Numbered from the stretch's first letter, positions 17,586-28,700 are shown. The stretch is DNA of 34,151 nt from Candidatus Goldiibacteriota bacterium (GCA_020052235.1 JAGVPM010000047.1:1-34151), one strand, 5' to 3'. The notes: generated by a model not told the origin, from the letters alone. Made by a program: numbers and translations.

Positions 17586-19262
17586 ATGACGGTTGAATCC
17601 ACATTCCCGAACGCGTCAAGCGAGCCAAACCCTGAGGAGCATAAATTTAATCATATAATTTCCACTACCACCCGGGATTTGGACTCCCAGGAACCAACTC
17701 CTTTGCAACAAATTATTCAAACGCTTGCTGCCGATGAAAACAAATTAAAACCAAATGCCGAGCGTATGACTGAAGGTGTGATCATTGTTTCTGGTTCAAC
17801 GGTTGAGTGGATGAATAATGCGGCTGCGATTATTTTTGATTTTTCGCGGGGGGAATTACCGGGTCAACCCTTGGAGGCTTTTTTCTCACCGGAGGATGCG
17901 GAAATTTTTTTAGGACAATTAAAAAAAATAAAAAGTGAAAAGGCCCGGTTTCGGCAGATCGAATTTGGAATTCGGCGCCCCAATGGGCAGCATAGATATT
18001 TTGATGTCAGCACCTCTTCGATCGCAGGCGCGGGTGATGAGAAGCAGGCGATAATTTTTCGCGATGTCACGGATCGCCGCCGGTCTGAAGAAGAAAATAA
18101 AAAAATGGAATTAAAGGTCCAGCAGGCACAGAAACTTGAAAGCCTAGGTGTTTTAGCCGGCGGGATTGCCCATGATTTCAATAATTTGTTAATGACCATT
18201 TTAGGCAATGCCAGTTTGGCGCTGTTGGAATTGCCCTCGGATTCATCGGCGCGGCAAAGCATTGAACAAATTGAAACCGCCGCCATTCGCGCCGCCAATT
18301 TAACCAATCAATTATTGACTTATTCGGAAAAAAATCGCTTTGTTATGCAGCCGACGCAATTATCCCGTTTGGTCGAAGAAATGGTTCAGCTATTGCAAGT
18401 TTCCATATCAAAAAAAGTAGTGCTGCAATTTAAACTGGAAAAGGATATTCCTACCGTTGAAGTGGAACCCACCCAGATTCGGCAGGTTATTATGAATCTC
18501 ATCACCAATGCGTCCGAGGCCATTGGTGATGAGGAAGGATTGATAATTCTGAGTACGGGTATGGTTGAAGCCGACCGAGCTTATTTGGATGAATGTTATT
18601 TGGGAGAAGAATTGCCGACGGGGCGTTTTATTTTTGTGGAGGTTTCGGATACCGGTTGTGGAATGGATGCGGGCACACAGGCGAAAATTTTCGATCCGTT
18701 TTTTACCACCAAATTTACCGGCCGGGGTTTGGGGTTGGCTGCTGTTCTGGGAATTATGCGGGCGCACAAAGGTTCCATTCGCGTTACCAGCCTTCCCGGT
18801 CAGCAAACTGTTTTTCGGATATTAATTCCGTATTCAGCAGTTTTAACGCCGGTTGCCGAAGCGCCGAAACAGGCTTTGATTAATTGGCGCGGCCAGGGGC
18901 TGGTATTGGTGGTGGATGACGAAGAGGGTGTGCGGAAAGTAGTGAAAATGATTCTGGAAGAATACGGGTTCAGTATTCTTACGGCCACGGACGGATGTGC
19001 CGCCATCGAGGCATTCAAAGAGCATACCTCGCAGGTCGTGGCTGTGATATTGGATTTGACCATGCCCCGTCTGGATGGACTAAAAACGTTTCAGGAACTT
19101 CGCCGAATGCGGCATGATGTTAAAGTGATCCTTTCCAGCGGTTACAGTGAAGAAGAGGCCGTAAGCCGGTTTGTCGGCGAGGGATTGGCCGGATTTATCC
19201 AAAAGCCGTATAATGCCATTGGTTTGCTCGAAAAAATGCAGCGAATTTTAGGAAAAATTTAG
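17586..19262 (+). CDS. Hybrid sensor histidine kinase: PAS, HisKA, HATPase, receiver
   Basis: The product is a 558-residue soluble kinase with no membrane segment, so it should sense a cytoplasmic signal. A PAS-like domain spans about residues 55-165. The HisKA box has the phosphoacceptor His at 196 in the order A-H-D-F-N-N-L-L. The ATPase domain shows an N-box (N304, N308), a DTGCGM G1 box at 355-360 and a GRGLGLA G2 box near 379. A receiver domain follows, with its acidic pair near the start, phospho-Asp at 490 (LDLTMP) and a KP motif near the end. All catalytic residues are present. I chose ATG 17586 because AAGGA at 17568-17572 is 13 bases upstream; the in-frame GTG at 17574 is one base from that site and too close. 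The His-Asp-receiver order suggests the receiver regulates the kinase or passes phosphate on. Its partner is not in view. Confidence 0.92.
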   Translation: MTVESTFPNASSEPNPEEHKFNHIISTTTRDLDSQEPTPLQQIIQTLAADENKLKPNAERMTEGVIIVSGSTVEWMNNAAAIIFDFSRGELPGQPLEAFFSPEDAEIFLGQLKKIKSEKARFRQIEFGIRRPNGQHRYFDVSTSSIAGAGDEKQAIIFRDVTDRRRSEEENKKMELKVQQAQKLESLGVLAGGIAHDFNNLLMTILGNASLALLELPSDSSARQSIEQIETAAIRAANLTNQLLTYSEKNRFVMQPTQLSRLVEEMVQLLQVSISKKVVLQFKLEKDIPTVEVEPTQIRQVIMNLITNASEAIGDEEGLIILSTGMVEADRAYLDECYLGEELPTGRFIFVEVSDTGCGMDAGTQAKIFDPFFTTKFTGRGLGLAAVLGIMRAHKGSIRVTSLPGQQTVFRILIPYSAVLTPVAEAPKQALINWRGQGLVLVVDDEEGVRKVVKMILEEYGFSILTATDGCAAIEAFKEHTSQVVAVILDLTMPRLDGLKTFQELRRMRHDVKVILSSGYSEEEAVSRFVGEGLAGFIQKPYNAIGLLEKMQRILGKI

Positions 19263-19283
19263 GCGCTATACAGTGGGAGGCCC

Positions 19284-19304
19284 GGGCGATCACAAGGATC
19301 GCCC
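19284..19304. repeat. Intergenic hairpin, copy 1 of a GTAGGG-type family
   Basis: Perfect 8-bp arms (19284-19291 GGGCGATC and 19297-19304 GATCGCCC) enclose a 5-base loop. On the minus strand the flank reads GTAGGGGCGATCC, the same register as the copies near 30621 and 33290. There is no T run after it, so it is not an intrinsic terminator. It sits between the kinase gene and the cyclase remnant. Confidence 0.7.
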
Positions 19305-19366
19305 CTACAAAAGCCAATAAATCATCGGAATTTATGGGGTAGAAGCTTTTTTTTCGTGGGGGCAGC

Positions 19367-20471
19367 ATGAAAGCTAAAAAAAATACACGTCAGTGGTTGT
19401 GGTGCGCCGCACTTACATGGCTTGCCGTCGCACTGTTTTATTTTACCGGTCCTTTGATCCACTTGGAATGGTTGGCTACGGATCGTTTGGAACAATGGCA
19501 AGCTAAAAATTCGCCGCTGTGTCAGGATCTGCAGTTCGTGGTGTTGGATCAGCGCAGTTTGGAAGCCGGAGCCAAGGAGTATGGGCTTTCGTGGCCTTGG
19601 CCGCGGGAAGCCTATGCGCAAATATTGGATTACTTAAAGCGTGCAGGCGCCCGGTTGGTTATCTTGGATTTTTTATTCACCGAATCCTATTCAAATGCCT
19701 ACGGCCCCGAGGACGATGCCCAATTGGTGGCCGCGCTGCAGAATCAGGGCAAAGTTTATATTCCGTTTATAACCAAAAAAAAGGGTGCTCCCCATGAGGC
19801 TGAACGTTTATTTGAAGTTCGTCCGGATTTGGGGATTGAATTTATTGGCTCCAATTGGGCGCAAGATGCCCAACAGGGCGTAAGCGTTTCATTGCCATCC
19901 ATTTTGACGGCGTTGCCCGGCGTATCCGGCCATTTTGGCTTTTGGATAAACATTTGGTTCCCAGCCTGGGATTTGCGCCTTTGGTTGGTCCGGGGGCGCA
20001 TCGGGTTTGGGCAGAGGGAAACTGGCTGCATTTGGATTCACAAAAATGGCCCATGGACAGTGAAGGCAACATTTTGCTCCGCTATCGCGCTTGGAGGGTG
20101 TGAATAAATTTTATGAGACTTCGATTTTAATAAGCCAAGAGACGCATGCGGCCTTGGGAGCGCGTTTGGTGACCCGGGAATTGGATTACATCCGCGTGAA
20201 GGGAAAACAGGATCCCACACGGATCTATGAAGTGATGGCTGAACCCGGGGAATTAACCGATGCGCAAAAGGCATTTTTGGGGCATTATCAAGCCGGGCTG
20301 GAAGCGTTTTGGCAGCGCGCATTCGGCAAAGCCCGCAAGCAATTGATGCAAGCGTTGCGCCATAGGCCCGCTGATTTCCCGGCCCGTATGTTTTTAGAGC
20401 GGTGTGACCGGTATATCAAACGGGCGCCGGGGCCCCGGTGGGACGGCGTGACTATTTTAAAATCCAAGTGA
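19367..20471 (+). pseudogene. CHASE2-domain adenylate/guanylate cyclase remnant
   Basis: The first fragment (ATG 19367, frame to about 19940) starts with a membrane helix (about residues 10-28) and a CHASE2 extracellular sensor domain (WPWPRE, LDFLF, YGPEDD). The CHASE2 match then continues one frame over: DGVARR at about 19906-19923, PSLGFA, then LLRYRA ending near 20092, with a TGA at 20101. A third frame resumes at about 20091 with LEGVNKFYETSI, which is the last part of a class III cyclase domain (VTRELDYIRVKGK, RIYEV), and runs to TGA 20469-20471. The end of CHASE2, the expected C-terminal membrane helices and most of the catalytic core, including its metal-binding Asp residues, are missing. 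The family makes cyclic nucleotides from ATP or GTP; this copy cannot. An assembly collapse is an alternative to true decay. Confidence 0.85.
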
Positions 20472-20481
20472 GGTGGATGCC

Positions 20482-20958
20482 ATGAAAAGGATCGTGGTTT
20501 GCTTTATTCTAATGCTCCTGCCACTTAGCCTTTGGGCTGAAGTGCGTCATGTTCAGGTGGAAAAAACACGGTTGCTTAAAAAACCTACGTCATTTAGTCC
20601 GGTTGCAGCCACCTTGAATTACCGCACGGCCGTGGAGGTGGTAAGCAAACAAGGCGGTTTTTATTGCGTGCAAACCAAACAAGGCCGGGGGTACATTTCA
20701 GAAGCCTCGTTGACGGTCAAGCAACCTAAATTTTCTTCAAAACTTTCAGGCGAATATGTCTCCTCCGAGGAAGTGGCTACGGCCACCAAAGGCTTTAATG
20801 CGCAAGTGGAATCCGAATACCGGAAAAGCAATCCGAATTTACAATATGCGGTTGTGGACCAGATTGAATCGCATACCCACTATGCTAATCCGCAAACTGC
20901 TTTTTCCGCCTTTAGAAAACAAGGGAAATTGGGCGAGTTTCAAGGCGGGGGTGAATAA
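20482..20958 (+). CDS. Secreted bacterial SH3-like domain protein
   Basis: The product has 158 residues. A typical signal peptide (basic MKR, hydrophobic core, cleavage after LWA at about residue 19) sends it out of the cytoplasm. Residues about 22-80 look like an SH3b domain: an early L-L-K-K-P turn, a central V-V-S-K-Q-G-G-F-Y stretch and the closing G-Y-I-S-E-A-S-L. Such domains bind cell-wall peptides or other envelope partners. The rest is a polar tail without recognised motifs. ATG 20482 is preferred over the in-frame GTG at 20473 because AGGTGG at 20471-20476 is 5 bases upstream and the signal peptide then starts cleanly. It ends 2 bases before the M48 protease gene, so the two are cotranscribed and probably work together. 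Confidence 0.8.
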   Translation: MKRIVVCFILMLLPLSLWAEVRHVQVEKTRLLKKPTSFSPVAATLNYRTAVEVVSKQGGFYCVQTKQGRGYISEASLTVKQPKFSSKLSGEYVSSEEVATATKGFNAQVESEYRKSNPNLQYAVVDQIESHTHYANPQTAFSAFRKQGKLGEFQGGGE

Positions 20959-20960
20959 AT

Positions 20961-21827
20961 ATGAAAATCATGCGCGCTGTTTTGGGTGTTTGCCTATTCA
21001 TCAGCCTTGGCCTGACCGGGTGTGCTACCTTGGGAAAAGCAGTCAAGGTTGGGGGGCAATTAGCCGGGTATCAGGAATTGGAAAGCATGGGCGATAGTAT
21101 GGAAAAATCAGACCGGGAGTTTACCGAGGAAGAAAAATATTATATTGGACGTACGGTCGGAGCCAGCTTGTTGGCTGACGCCCCTTGGAAAAACGAAGCG
21201 CAGTTGACGTTATACCTCAATGAAGTGGGAAATACTTTGGCCATGGCTTCTTCACGCCCGGAAATGTATCATGGATATCATTTTGCTGCTTTGGTGGAAA
21301 AAAATGCCAATGCCTTTGCCTGTCCGGGCGGATTTTTATTTATTTCTACCGGATTGCTGGGGATTTGCCAAACGGAAGACGAGTTAGCGGCGGTTTTAGC
21401 CCATGAAATAGCCCATATTATTATGGAACATCCCATGGAAGCTATTCAAGCCAGCCATCAGCGGGAAGCAGCGGCCTCATTGGTTAAATTTGGGTTACGC
21501 AAAGCCGGGGAATCCCAAGGGGAATTGCAGCAATTATCCGGGTTGTTTGATAATGTGGTTAAAGATGTGGTGAAAGCAGTGGCTCAGGGTTATTCCAGGG
21601 AAAAAGAGCAAGATGCGGATCTTTTAGCTGTGGAGATTCTGTGCCAAGCCGGATACTCGCCTAAAGCCTTGGCGGATGTTTTGGGGCGTATGGAAGGACA
21701 CTCGGGATATCATGGGGACCCCAAAGTTCGTGCCAAAAAAATTCTGGAGACCATAGAAACAAAGGGTAAGACACCTGCTGTTTATGCTCAACGGGATAAA
21801 AGGTTCAAGCAAGTTTCCGGCCATTAA
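20961..21827 (+). CDS. M48 family zinc metalloprotease, predicted lipoprotein
   Basis: The product has 288 residues. The N-terminus is a lipoprotein signal peptide with a LTGC lipobox, giving Cys at about position 21. The protease core shows the zinc site HEIAH at residues 148-152 and the third ligand region SREKEQDAD, with E216 as the likely ligand. The Asn-rich stretch before the active site (NANAFACPGGFLFIS) is typical of M48 proteins of the BepA/YcaL/LoiP kind. Those act in the periplasm on misassembled outer-membrane proteins, and a similar role is inferred here. Catalytic residues look intact. The gene starts 2 bases after the SH3b gene. No terminator hairpin is evident before the rpoB promoter. 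Confidence 0.9.
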   Translation: MKIMRAVLGVCLFISLGLTGCATLGKAVKVGGQLAGYQELESMGDSMEKSDREFTEEEKYYIGRTVGASLLADAPWKNEAQLTLYLNEVGNTLAMASSRPEMYHGYHFAALVEKNANAFACPGGFLFISTGLLGICQTEDELAAVLAHEIAHIIMEHPMEAIQASHQREAAASLVKFGLRKAGESQGELQQLSGLFDNVVKDVVKAVAQGYSREKEQDADLLAVEILCQAGYSPKALADVLGRMEGHSGYHGDPKVRAKKILETIETKGKTPAVYAQRDKRFKQVSGH

Positions 21828-21847
21828 ATAAAAACATTATTTTTTTA

Positions 21848-21877
21848 TTGACATCCAGGCATCATTTGTAATAATAT
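21848..21877 (+). promoter_or_regulatory. Probable sigma70 promoter of rpoBC
   Basis: A perfect TTGACA (21848-21853) is followed after 18 bases by TAATAT (21872-21877). It lies 83 bases upstream of the rpoB start, in a 132-base AT-rich gap. rpoBC therefore appears to have its own promoter here instead of depending on an upstream ribosomal protein operon. Confidence 0.7.
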
Positions 21878-21959
21878 TCCGTTTCTTTGTATCCTCGATT
21901 TTAAAATACATAAATATATGATTTCCCCTATTTAGAACTTAGGGCCAGGAGGAGATTGC

Positions 21960-24900
21960 ATGCCCAAATCGTTTTTTGATCCGCGAAATCGCCGTAGTTA
22001 CAACAAGCTTCAAGAAATCATGGAAATTCCGAACTTGATGGAAATTCAGAAGAAGTCGTACAACGACTTCATTCAGAAGGCCATCTTGCCGGAAAATCGC
22101 AAAAACCAAGGTCTGCAAGCGGTTTTTCAAAGCGTATTTCCCATTTACGACTTCAACAACAATTCAAGCTTGGAATTTGCGGGCTTCAGCTTTGGAGAAC
22201 CCAAGTATTCCGTGGAGGAATGCCGGGAACGGGACATGAGTTTTTCCGCCCCGCTCAAGGTGACCTTGCGGCTGGTAGTCCGGGAAAGCGATCCGGAAAC
22301 CAAGGTCAAACGCATTAAGGATATCAAAGAACAAGAAGTATTCTTTTGCGAATTGCCCTTGATGACCAGCAAAGGGACTTTCATTATTAATGGCGCCGAG
22401 CGCGTCATTGTGTCCCAGTTGCATCGTTCTCCCGGTGTTTCGTTCGACGAAGACGAAAGCAAAGGGCAAACCATGGGACGCCGTTACTTGGTGGCCCGGA
22501 TCATTCCTTATTGGGGTTCGTGGTTGGAGTTTGAATACGATACCAACAATATTGTGTACATCCGTATTGACCGGAAACGCAAGATTTTGGCCACGACTCT
22601 TTTGAAGGCCATTGGATTTTCAACGCAGCAAAAAATCCTGAGCTTGTTTCATGAAACCGAAAATGTTGCGACCAATGATTCAGCCGTGGATCGCGTGCTT
22701 ATGGATGACGTGGCGGATGCCGGTACCGGGGAAGTAATTGCCGAATGCAATACCTTGTTAACCTCGGAAATCATTCAAAAAATCAGGGCTGCCAAAATTA
22801 ATAAAATACCCGTGGCCGTGGCCGGAGTGGACGAATTACTGTCACTGCATTATACCTTGGCTAAGGATAATACGCGTTCCAAGAACGAAGCCATGATCGA
22901 AATCTACCGGAAGATGCGTCCCGGCGATCCGCCCACGGTGGAAAGCGCCGCGGCATTGTTGGAGGGTTTATTTTTCAACCCCAAACGGTATAACCTGTCC
23001 AAGGTGGGACGCTACAAGCTGAATAAACGCTTGGGGCTGACCATCCCCATGGACCATACGACATTGAAAAAAGAAGACGTGGTTGAGGTTATGAAGTATT
23101 TGGTGAAACTCAACAATGAGCAGGGCGAAAAGGATGACATTGACCATTTGGGCAACCGCCGCATCCGTTCCTCGGGTGAACTTTTGGAAAATCAATTCCG
23201 CATCGGATTGGCCCGCATTGAACGTGCCGTGAAGGAACGCATGTCCATTTTGGACATTGACACGGCCATGCCTTCGAATCTCATTAATGCCAAACCGGTG
23301 GCGGCTGCGGTCAAGGAATTTTTCGGTTCCTCGCAGTTGTCCCAGTTCATGGATCAAACCAATCCCTTGGCGGAGTTGACGCACAAGCGCCGCTTGTCCG
23401 CGCTCGGCCCCGGCGGTTTGAATCGTGAACGCGCGGGTTTTGAAGTGCGCGACGTGCATCACACGCACTACGGGCGTATTTGCCCCATTGAAACACCGGA
23501 AGGCCCGAACATCGGTTTGATTTCTTCGCTGGCCACTTTTGCGCGTGTCAATGACTATGGGTTCATTGAGACCCCGTATTTAAAAGTGGAAAACGGCAAA
23601 GTTACGGATGAAATCCGTTACTTGGTGGCGGATGAAGAAGATGAGTACGTTATTGCCCAGGCCAATGCCCCGGTGGATAAAAACAGCCATTTGGTGGGTC
23701 CGGTCATTTCAGCCCGTTTGCGCGGTGATTTTCCCTTGGTCAATCCCAAGGAAGTTCACTTCATGGACGTGTCGCCGAAACAATTGGTGTCCATTGCCAC
23801 GGCCTTGATTCCGTTCTTGGAGCACGATGACGCGAACCGCGCCTTGATGGGTTCCAACATGCAGCGCCAGGCCGTGCCCTTGCTGCGCACCGAAGCGCCC
23901 CTGGTGGGAACCGGGATTGAAGGCAAATGCGCCTATGACTCCGGAGTTATGATTTTGGCCAAGCACGATGGTATTGTTGAGAAGGTAGGCTCGGATCAGA
24001 TCGTGGTTTCCTGGGAAGATAAAAAAGACGGCAAAGTCCGCCTGGATGTTTATAATCTGACCAAGTACCAGCGCTCAAATCAAGATACCTGCATCAATCA
24101 AAAACCGGTTGTACGCAAAGGGGAGCATGTCCGTAAAGGACAAGTTCTGGCCGACGGTCCGTCGACCTCCGGCGGTGAGTTGGCGTTGGGTCAAAATATC
24201 CTGATGGCATTCTTGCCCTGGCAAGGTTACAACTTCGAGGACGCGATTATCGTTTCCGAGCGTTTGCTGAAGGAAGACCGTTTCACCTCGGTGCATATCG
24301 AGGAGTTCGAATTGGAAGCCCGTGATACCAAACTGGGCAAGGAAGAAATTACGCGCGATATTCCCAATGTCGGGGAAGATGCTTTGAAAGATTTGGATGA
24401 GACCGGCATTATCCGCATGGGCGCGGAGGTTGGCCCGGGGGACATTTTGGTGGGCAAAGTAACGCCCAAAGGTGAAACCGAGCTGAGCCCGGAAGAAAAA
24501 TTGTTGCGCGCCATTTTCGGCGAAAAATCCGGCGATGTGCGCGATGCCTCGCTGAAGGTTCCGCCCGGGATCGAAGGCAAGGTGATTGACGTCAAGGTCT
24601 TCTCGCGGCGTGAACGTGATGAAAAAATCCGCGCGCGCGATTTGGACCGGATCAAGAAATTGGAAAAAGAACGCATGCGTTTGGAAGCTCGCTTGGATCA
24701 GAATCGTGCCGCTCAAATTGCGGACATAGAGAAAAAATTAGTCGAAGACCTGGCTGAATTGAAAAAAGGCGGCAAGGGCGATGCCGCGGAACTGAAAGAA
24801 ACGGCCGTGTCCGAAATTAATAAGACCGAGCAAATCAGCGAGGAAATGAAAGATAAGCTGAATAATGACTACGAGCGGATGATCCTTAAGATTCGCAAAG

Positions 24901-25769
24901 GCGATGAGTTGCCGCCGGGAGTCATCAAGCTGGTCAAAGTTTACGTGGCGAAAAAACGTAAATTGTCCGTAGGCGATAAGATGGCCGGACGTCACGGTAA
25001 CAAGGGTGTGGTTTCCCGCGTGGTGCCGGAAGAAGATATGCCGTATTTGGCCGATGGCACCCCGGTGGATATTATTTTGAATCCCCTGGGCGTTCCTTCC
25101 CGCATGAACGTGGGTCAGATTTTGGAAACCCACTTGGGGTGGGCCGCGCATCATTTGAACATTCACGTGGCTACTCCGGTTTTTGCCGGTGCCACGGAAG
25201 GTGAAATTAAATCAGCTTTGCAGGAAGCAGGCTTGCCGGAAACCGGCACGATTGCACTGCACGACGGCCGGACCGGGGAAACATTTGATAACCCCGTGAC
25301 CGTGGGCTTCATGTACATGCTGAAACTGGCGCACTTGGTGGACGATAAGATCCATGCTCGTTCCATCGGCCCCTACTCGCTTATCACGCAACAGCCGTTG
25401 GGCGGTAAGGCGCAGTTCGGCGGTCAGCGTTTCGGGGAAATGGAAGTGTGGGCCCTGGAAGCGTATGGCGCGGCCAATACCCTGCAAGAGTTGTTGACGG
25501 TCAAATCCGATGATGCGGCCGGGCGCACCAAAATTTATGAAGCTATCGTAAAGGGTAAAAACGCTCCGGATTCCTGCATTCCGGAATCCTTTAATGTCTT
25601 GGTTAAAGAATTGCAAAGTTTATGTTTGAACATTGAACTGTTGCGCAATTCCAAAGAAACGGCGGAGAAATTGGCCGCGGCCGAAGCGGCGGGCAAACCC
25701 GCCGAAAAGGAAAAGGAAAAAGCAGCAGCGAAACCTAAGAAGCGCAAGCAAGCCAAGGAGGACGCATGA
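21960..25769 (+). CDS. rpoB: DNA-directed RNA polymerase subunit beta
   Basis: Beta subunit of the core RNA polymerase, 1,269 residues, within the family range. The rifampicin pocket reads [11 protein letters not shown] with D465, H475 and S480, equivalent to E. coli 516, 526 and 531 and all wild-type. It is followed by the fork region GPGGL and [10 protein letters not shown]. Later conserved blocks include [18 protein letters not shown] and the C-terminal [25 protein letters not shown] Lys/Glu/Arg-rich coiled segment lies at about residues 880-970. After the usual end (about residue 1225) there is an extra Ala/Lys/Glu-rich tail of some 45 residues. AGGAGG at 21947-21952 is 7 bases before ATG. 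Neither rplJ nor rplL is upstream, which is unusual. Confidence 0.98.
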   Translation: MPKSFFDPRNRRSYNKLQEIMEIPNLMEIQKKSYNDFIQKAILPENRKNQGLQAVFQSVFPIYDFNNNSSLEFAGFSFGEPKYSVEECRERDMSFSAPLKVTLRLVVRESDPETKVKRIKDIKEQEVFFCELPLMTSKGTFIINGAERVIVSQLHRSPGVSFDEDESKGQTMGRRYLVARIIPYWGSWLEFEYDTNNIVYIRIDRKRKILATTLLKAIGFSTQQKILSLFHETENVATNDSAVDRVLMDDVADAGTGEVIAECNTLLTSEIIQKIRAAKINKIPVAVAGVDELLSLHYTLAKDNTRSKNEAMIEIYRKMRPGDPPTVESAAALLEGLFFNPKRYNLSKVGRYKLNKRLGLTIPMDHTTLKKEDVVEVMKYLVKLNNEQGEKDDIDHLGNRRIRSSGELLENQFRIGLARIERAVKERMSILDIDTAMPSNLINAKPVAAAVKEFFGSSQLSQFMDQTNPLAELTHKRRLSALGPGGLNRERAGFEVRDVHHTHYGRICPIETPEGPNIGLISSLATFARVNDYGFIETPYLKVENGKVTDEIRYLVADEEDEYVIAQANAPVDKNSHLVGPVISARLRGDFPLVNPKEVHFMDVSPKQLVSIATALIPFLEHDDANRALMGSNMQRQAVPLLRTEAPLVGTGIEGKCAYDSGVMILAKHDGIVEKVGSDQIVVSWEDKKDGKVRLDVYNLTKYQRSNQDTCINQKPVVRKGEHVRKGQVLADGPSTSGGELALGQNILMAFLPWQGYNFEDAIIVSERLLKEDRFTSVHIEEFELEARDTKLGKEEITRDIPNVGEDALKDLDETGIIRMGAEVGPGDILVGKVTPKGETELSPEEKLLRAIFGEKSGDVRDASLKVPPGIEGKVIDVKVFSRRERDEKIRARDLDRIKKLEKERMRLEARLDQNRAAQIADIEKKLVEDLAELKKGGKGDAAELKETAVSEINKTEQISEEMKDKLNNDYERMILKIRKGDELPPGVIKLVKVYVAKKRKLSVGDKMAGRHGNKGVVSRVVPEEDMPYLADGTPVDIILNPLGVPSRMNVGQILETHLGWAAHHLNIHVATPVFAGATEGEIKSALQEAGLPETGTIALHDGRTGETFDNPVTVGFMYMLKLAHLVDDKIHARSIGPYSLITQQPLGGKAQFGGQRFGEMEVWALEAYGAANTLQELLTVKSDDAAGRTKIYEAIVKGKNAPDSCIPESFNVLVKELQSLCLNIELLRNSKETAEKLAAAEAAGKPAEKEKEKAAAKPKKRKQAKEDA

Positions 25770-28700
25770 GAATGGATGGCGGCTTAACTGAAAAAATGAC
25801 GTTGCTCCAACGGGAGCGCGAGAAAGAACGCGAATACCACGAATCGCGCGTGGCGGGCATGTTTGACGCCATTCGCATTTCATTGGCTTCGCCCGAAGTC
25901 ATTCGTAATTGGTCCAAAGGGGAAGTGAAAAAACCCGAGACCATTAATTATCGTACGTTTAAACCTGAACGCGAAGGTTTGTTCGATGAACGTATTTTCG
26001 GTCCCACCAAGGATTGGGAGTGCGCGTGCGGCAAATATAAGCGTATCCGCTACAAAGGCGTGGTCTGCGACCGTTGCGGAGTGGAAATTACCCAGGCTAA
26101 AGTCCGGCGCGAACGTTTGGGGCATATTGAATTGGTTTCCCCGGTCACGCATATTTGGTATTTCAAAGGCGTGCCTTCACGGATTGCGTACCTGCTGAAC
26201 GTCGGTACCCGTATTTTGGAAAAGATTATCTATTATGAAAATTACATTGTCACCGATCCCGGGGACACCCCGCTGGCTAAAAAACAGATTTTGACCGAGG
26301 AAGATTACCGGGGTTTCCGCGAACAATACGGCAATGCCTTCACGGCCAAGATGGGCGCTGAATCCATCCGTGATTTGTTGCGCGAGTTGAATTTGGAAGA
26401 AATGTCCGAGAAGTTGCATAAGGACATGGAAACTGCTTCCGTGCAAAAACGCAAGGAAATCGTGAAGCGTTTGAAAGTGGTGGAGGCTTTTCGTAAATCG
26501 GGCAACAAACCCGAGTGGATGGTGCTGGAAGTTGTTCCTGTTCTTCCGCCCGAGTTGCGCCCCCTGGTGCCGTTGGACGGCGGGCGTTTTGCCACCTCGG
26601 ATTTGAATGATTTGTACCGCCGGGTCATCAACCGCAACAACCGGTTGAAAAAATTGATTGATCTCAAAGCGCCGGATGTTATTGTGCGCAATGAAAAGCG
26701 CATGCTGCAGGAAGCGGTGGATGCCTTGTTCGACAATGGCCGCCGCGGCCATGCGGTCAAGGGTCCGGGCAACCGCCCCTTGAAGTCGCTTTCCGACATG
26801 CTCAAGGGCAAGCAAGGCCGTTTCCGCCAAAACTTGCTCGGCAAGCGCGTGGACTATTCCGGACGTTCGGTCATCGTGGTGGGTCCGGAATTGAAATTGT
26901 GGCAGTGCGGTTTGCCCAAGAAAATGGCGTTGGAATTATTCAAGCCCTTTATTATTAAAAAGCTTGAAGACAGAGGATATGTCCATACCATCAAGAGCGC
27001 AAAAAAAATGGTGGAAAAGGTTAAACCCGAAGTTTGGGATATTTTGGAAGAAGTTTTGGAAGACCATCCGATTCTGCTCAACCGCGCCCCCACTCTGCAC
27101 CGCCAGGGGATTCAGGCATTCTTGCCGGTGTTGGTTGAAGGCAAAGCTTTGCGTATTCACCCTTTGGTCTGCGCTGCGTTTAACGCTGACTTTGACGGTG
27201 ATCAGATGGCGGTACATATTCCGCTTTCATCCGAAGCGCAATTGGAAGCGCGTGTGTTGATGATGTCTACAGCAAACATTATATCGACCGCCAGCGGCAA
27301 ACCGATTATTTCACCTTCGCAGGATATTGTTTTGGGGAATTATTACCTCACCAAAGAACGGGCCAGCGAAGGCAAGGAACGGCATGTGTTTTCTTCGCCG
27401 CAGGAAGTAATGATTGCCTTGGATGCCAACGAAATTTCCTACCACGCGTTGGTGAAGGTTCGCATGCATGGGAAATTGGTGGAGACGACACCAGGACGCG
27501 CTTGCTTTAACGAACAAGTGTTGCCGGAAAAGATGCGTTATGTCAACAAAGTGCTCAACAAGAAAGAATTGACCAACTTGGTGGCGCGTTGCCATAAAGA
27601 ATTAGGCACCTATGAAACCGTATTGATGCTGGACCGCATGAAGGAAGTGGGTTTCTTTTTTGCGACCAAGGCCGGATTTACGGTTGCAATTAATGATATG
27701 CGTATCCCGGAAAATAAATGGGTTATGATTGAAGCGGCCAAAAAGGAAGTAACGGCCATTGAAAAACAATATCAGCAAGGCGTCATTACCGATGGCGAAC
27801 GTTACAACAAAGTCATTGATATTTGGACGCATACCACTGATTCCATTGCCGAATTCATGATGGACGATTTGAGCCAGGATCGTGAAGGCTTCAATCCCAT
27901 CTTCATGATGGCGGACTCCGGCGCCCGCGGTTCTAAAATGCAGATCCGTCAGTTGGCCGGTATGCGCGGTTTGATGGCCAAACCGCAGCAGAAAATTACC
28001 GGTGCTACCGGTGAAATTATTGAACAGCCCATTATCGCCAACTTCCGCGAGGGTTTGACCGTGTTGGAGTACTTTATTTCCACTCACGGTGCGCGTAAAG
28101 GTTTGGCCGATACAGCCTTGAAAACCGCCGACGCAGGTTACTTAACGCGCCGTTTGGTGGACGTGGCGCAGGAAGTGATTATTTCCGAGGAAGATTGCGG
28201 AACCTTGAACGGTATTTCCATCGGTGCCATTCGCGAAGGCTCGGAAGTCATCGAACCTTTGAAGGAACGTATCCTGGGCCGCGTGGCTTTGGACAACGTG
28301 GTTGACTTGTTGACCGATGAAGTGCTGGTGCGTTCGGGCCAGATGATCAACGAGGAAATTGCCGAGAAGATTGAAAATGCGGTGGTGGAAAAAATCCGCA
28401 TCCGCTCCGTGTTGACCTGCGAAAGCCGCCGCGGTGTTTGCGCCCAGTGCTATGGACGCAATTTGTCGACGGGACGCAAAGTTGACATCGGCGAGGCGGT
28501 CGGCATCATTGCCGCCCAGTCCATCGGCGAACCCGGTACCCAGTTGACGCTGCGTACCTTCCACATCGGCGGTACGGCCAGCCGCGTGTTGGAAGTTTCG
28601 AAAATCGAAATCAAGAATGATGGTATAGCCCGTTATCAGAATTTGCGCTCCATTCAAAATTCTTCGGGTGATTGGATTGTTTTGAACCGCAACGCGGAAT

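Noticed and set aside
19284-19304. Terminator of the histidine kinase gene
   Set aside because: The hairpin has no T run. The T8 tract at 19347-19354 is too far away.
23346-23400. Rifampicin-resistance changes in RpoB, and streptomycin-resistance changes in S12
   Set aside because: The usual positions (D465, H475, S480 in RpoB; K43, K88 in S12) all carry the wild-type residue.
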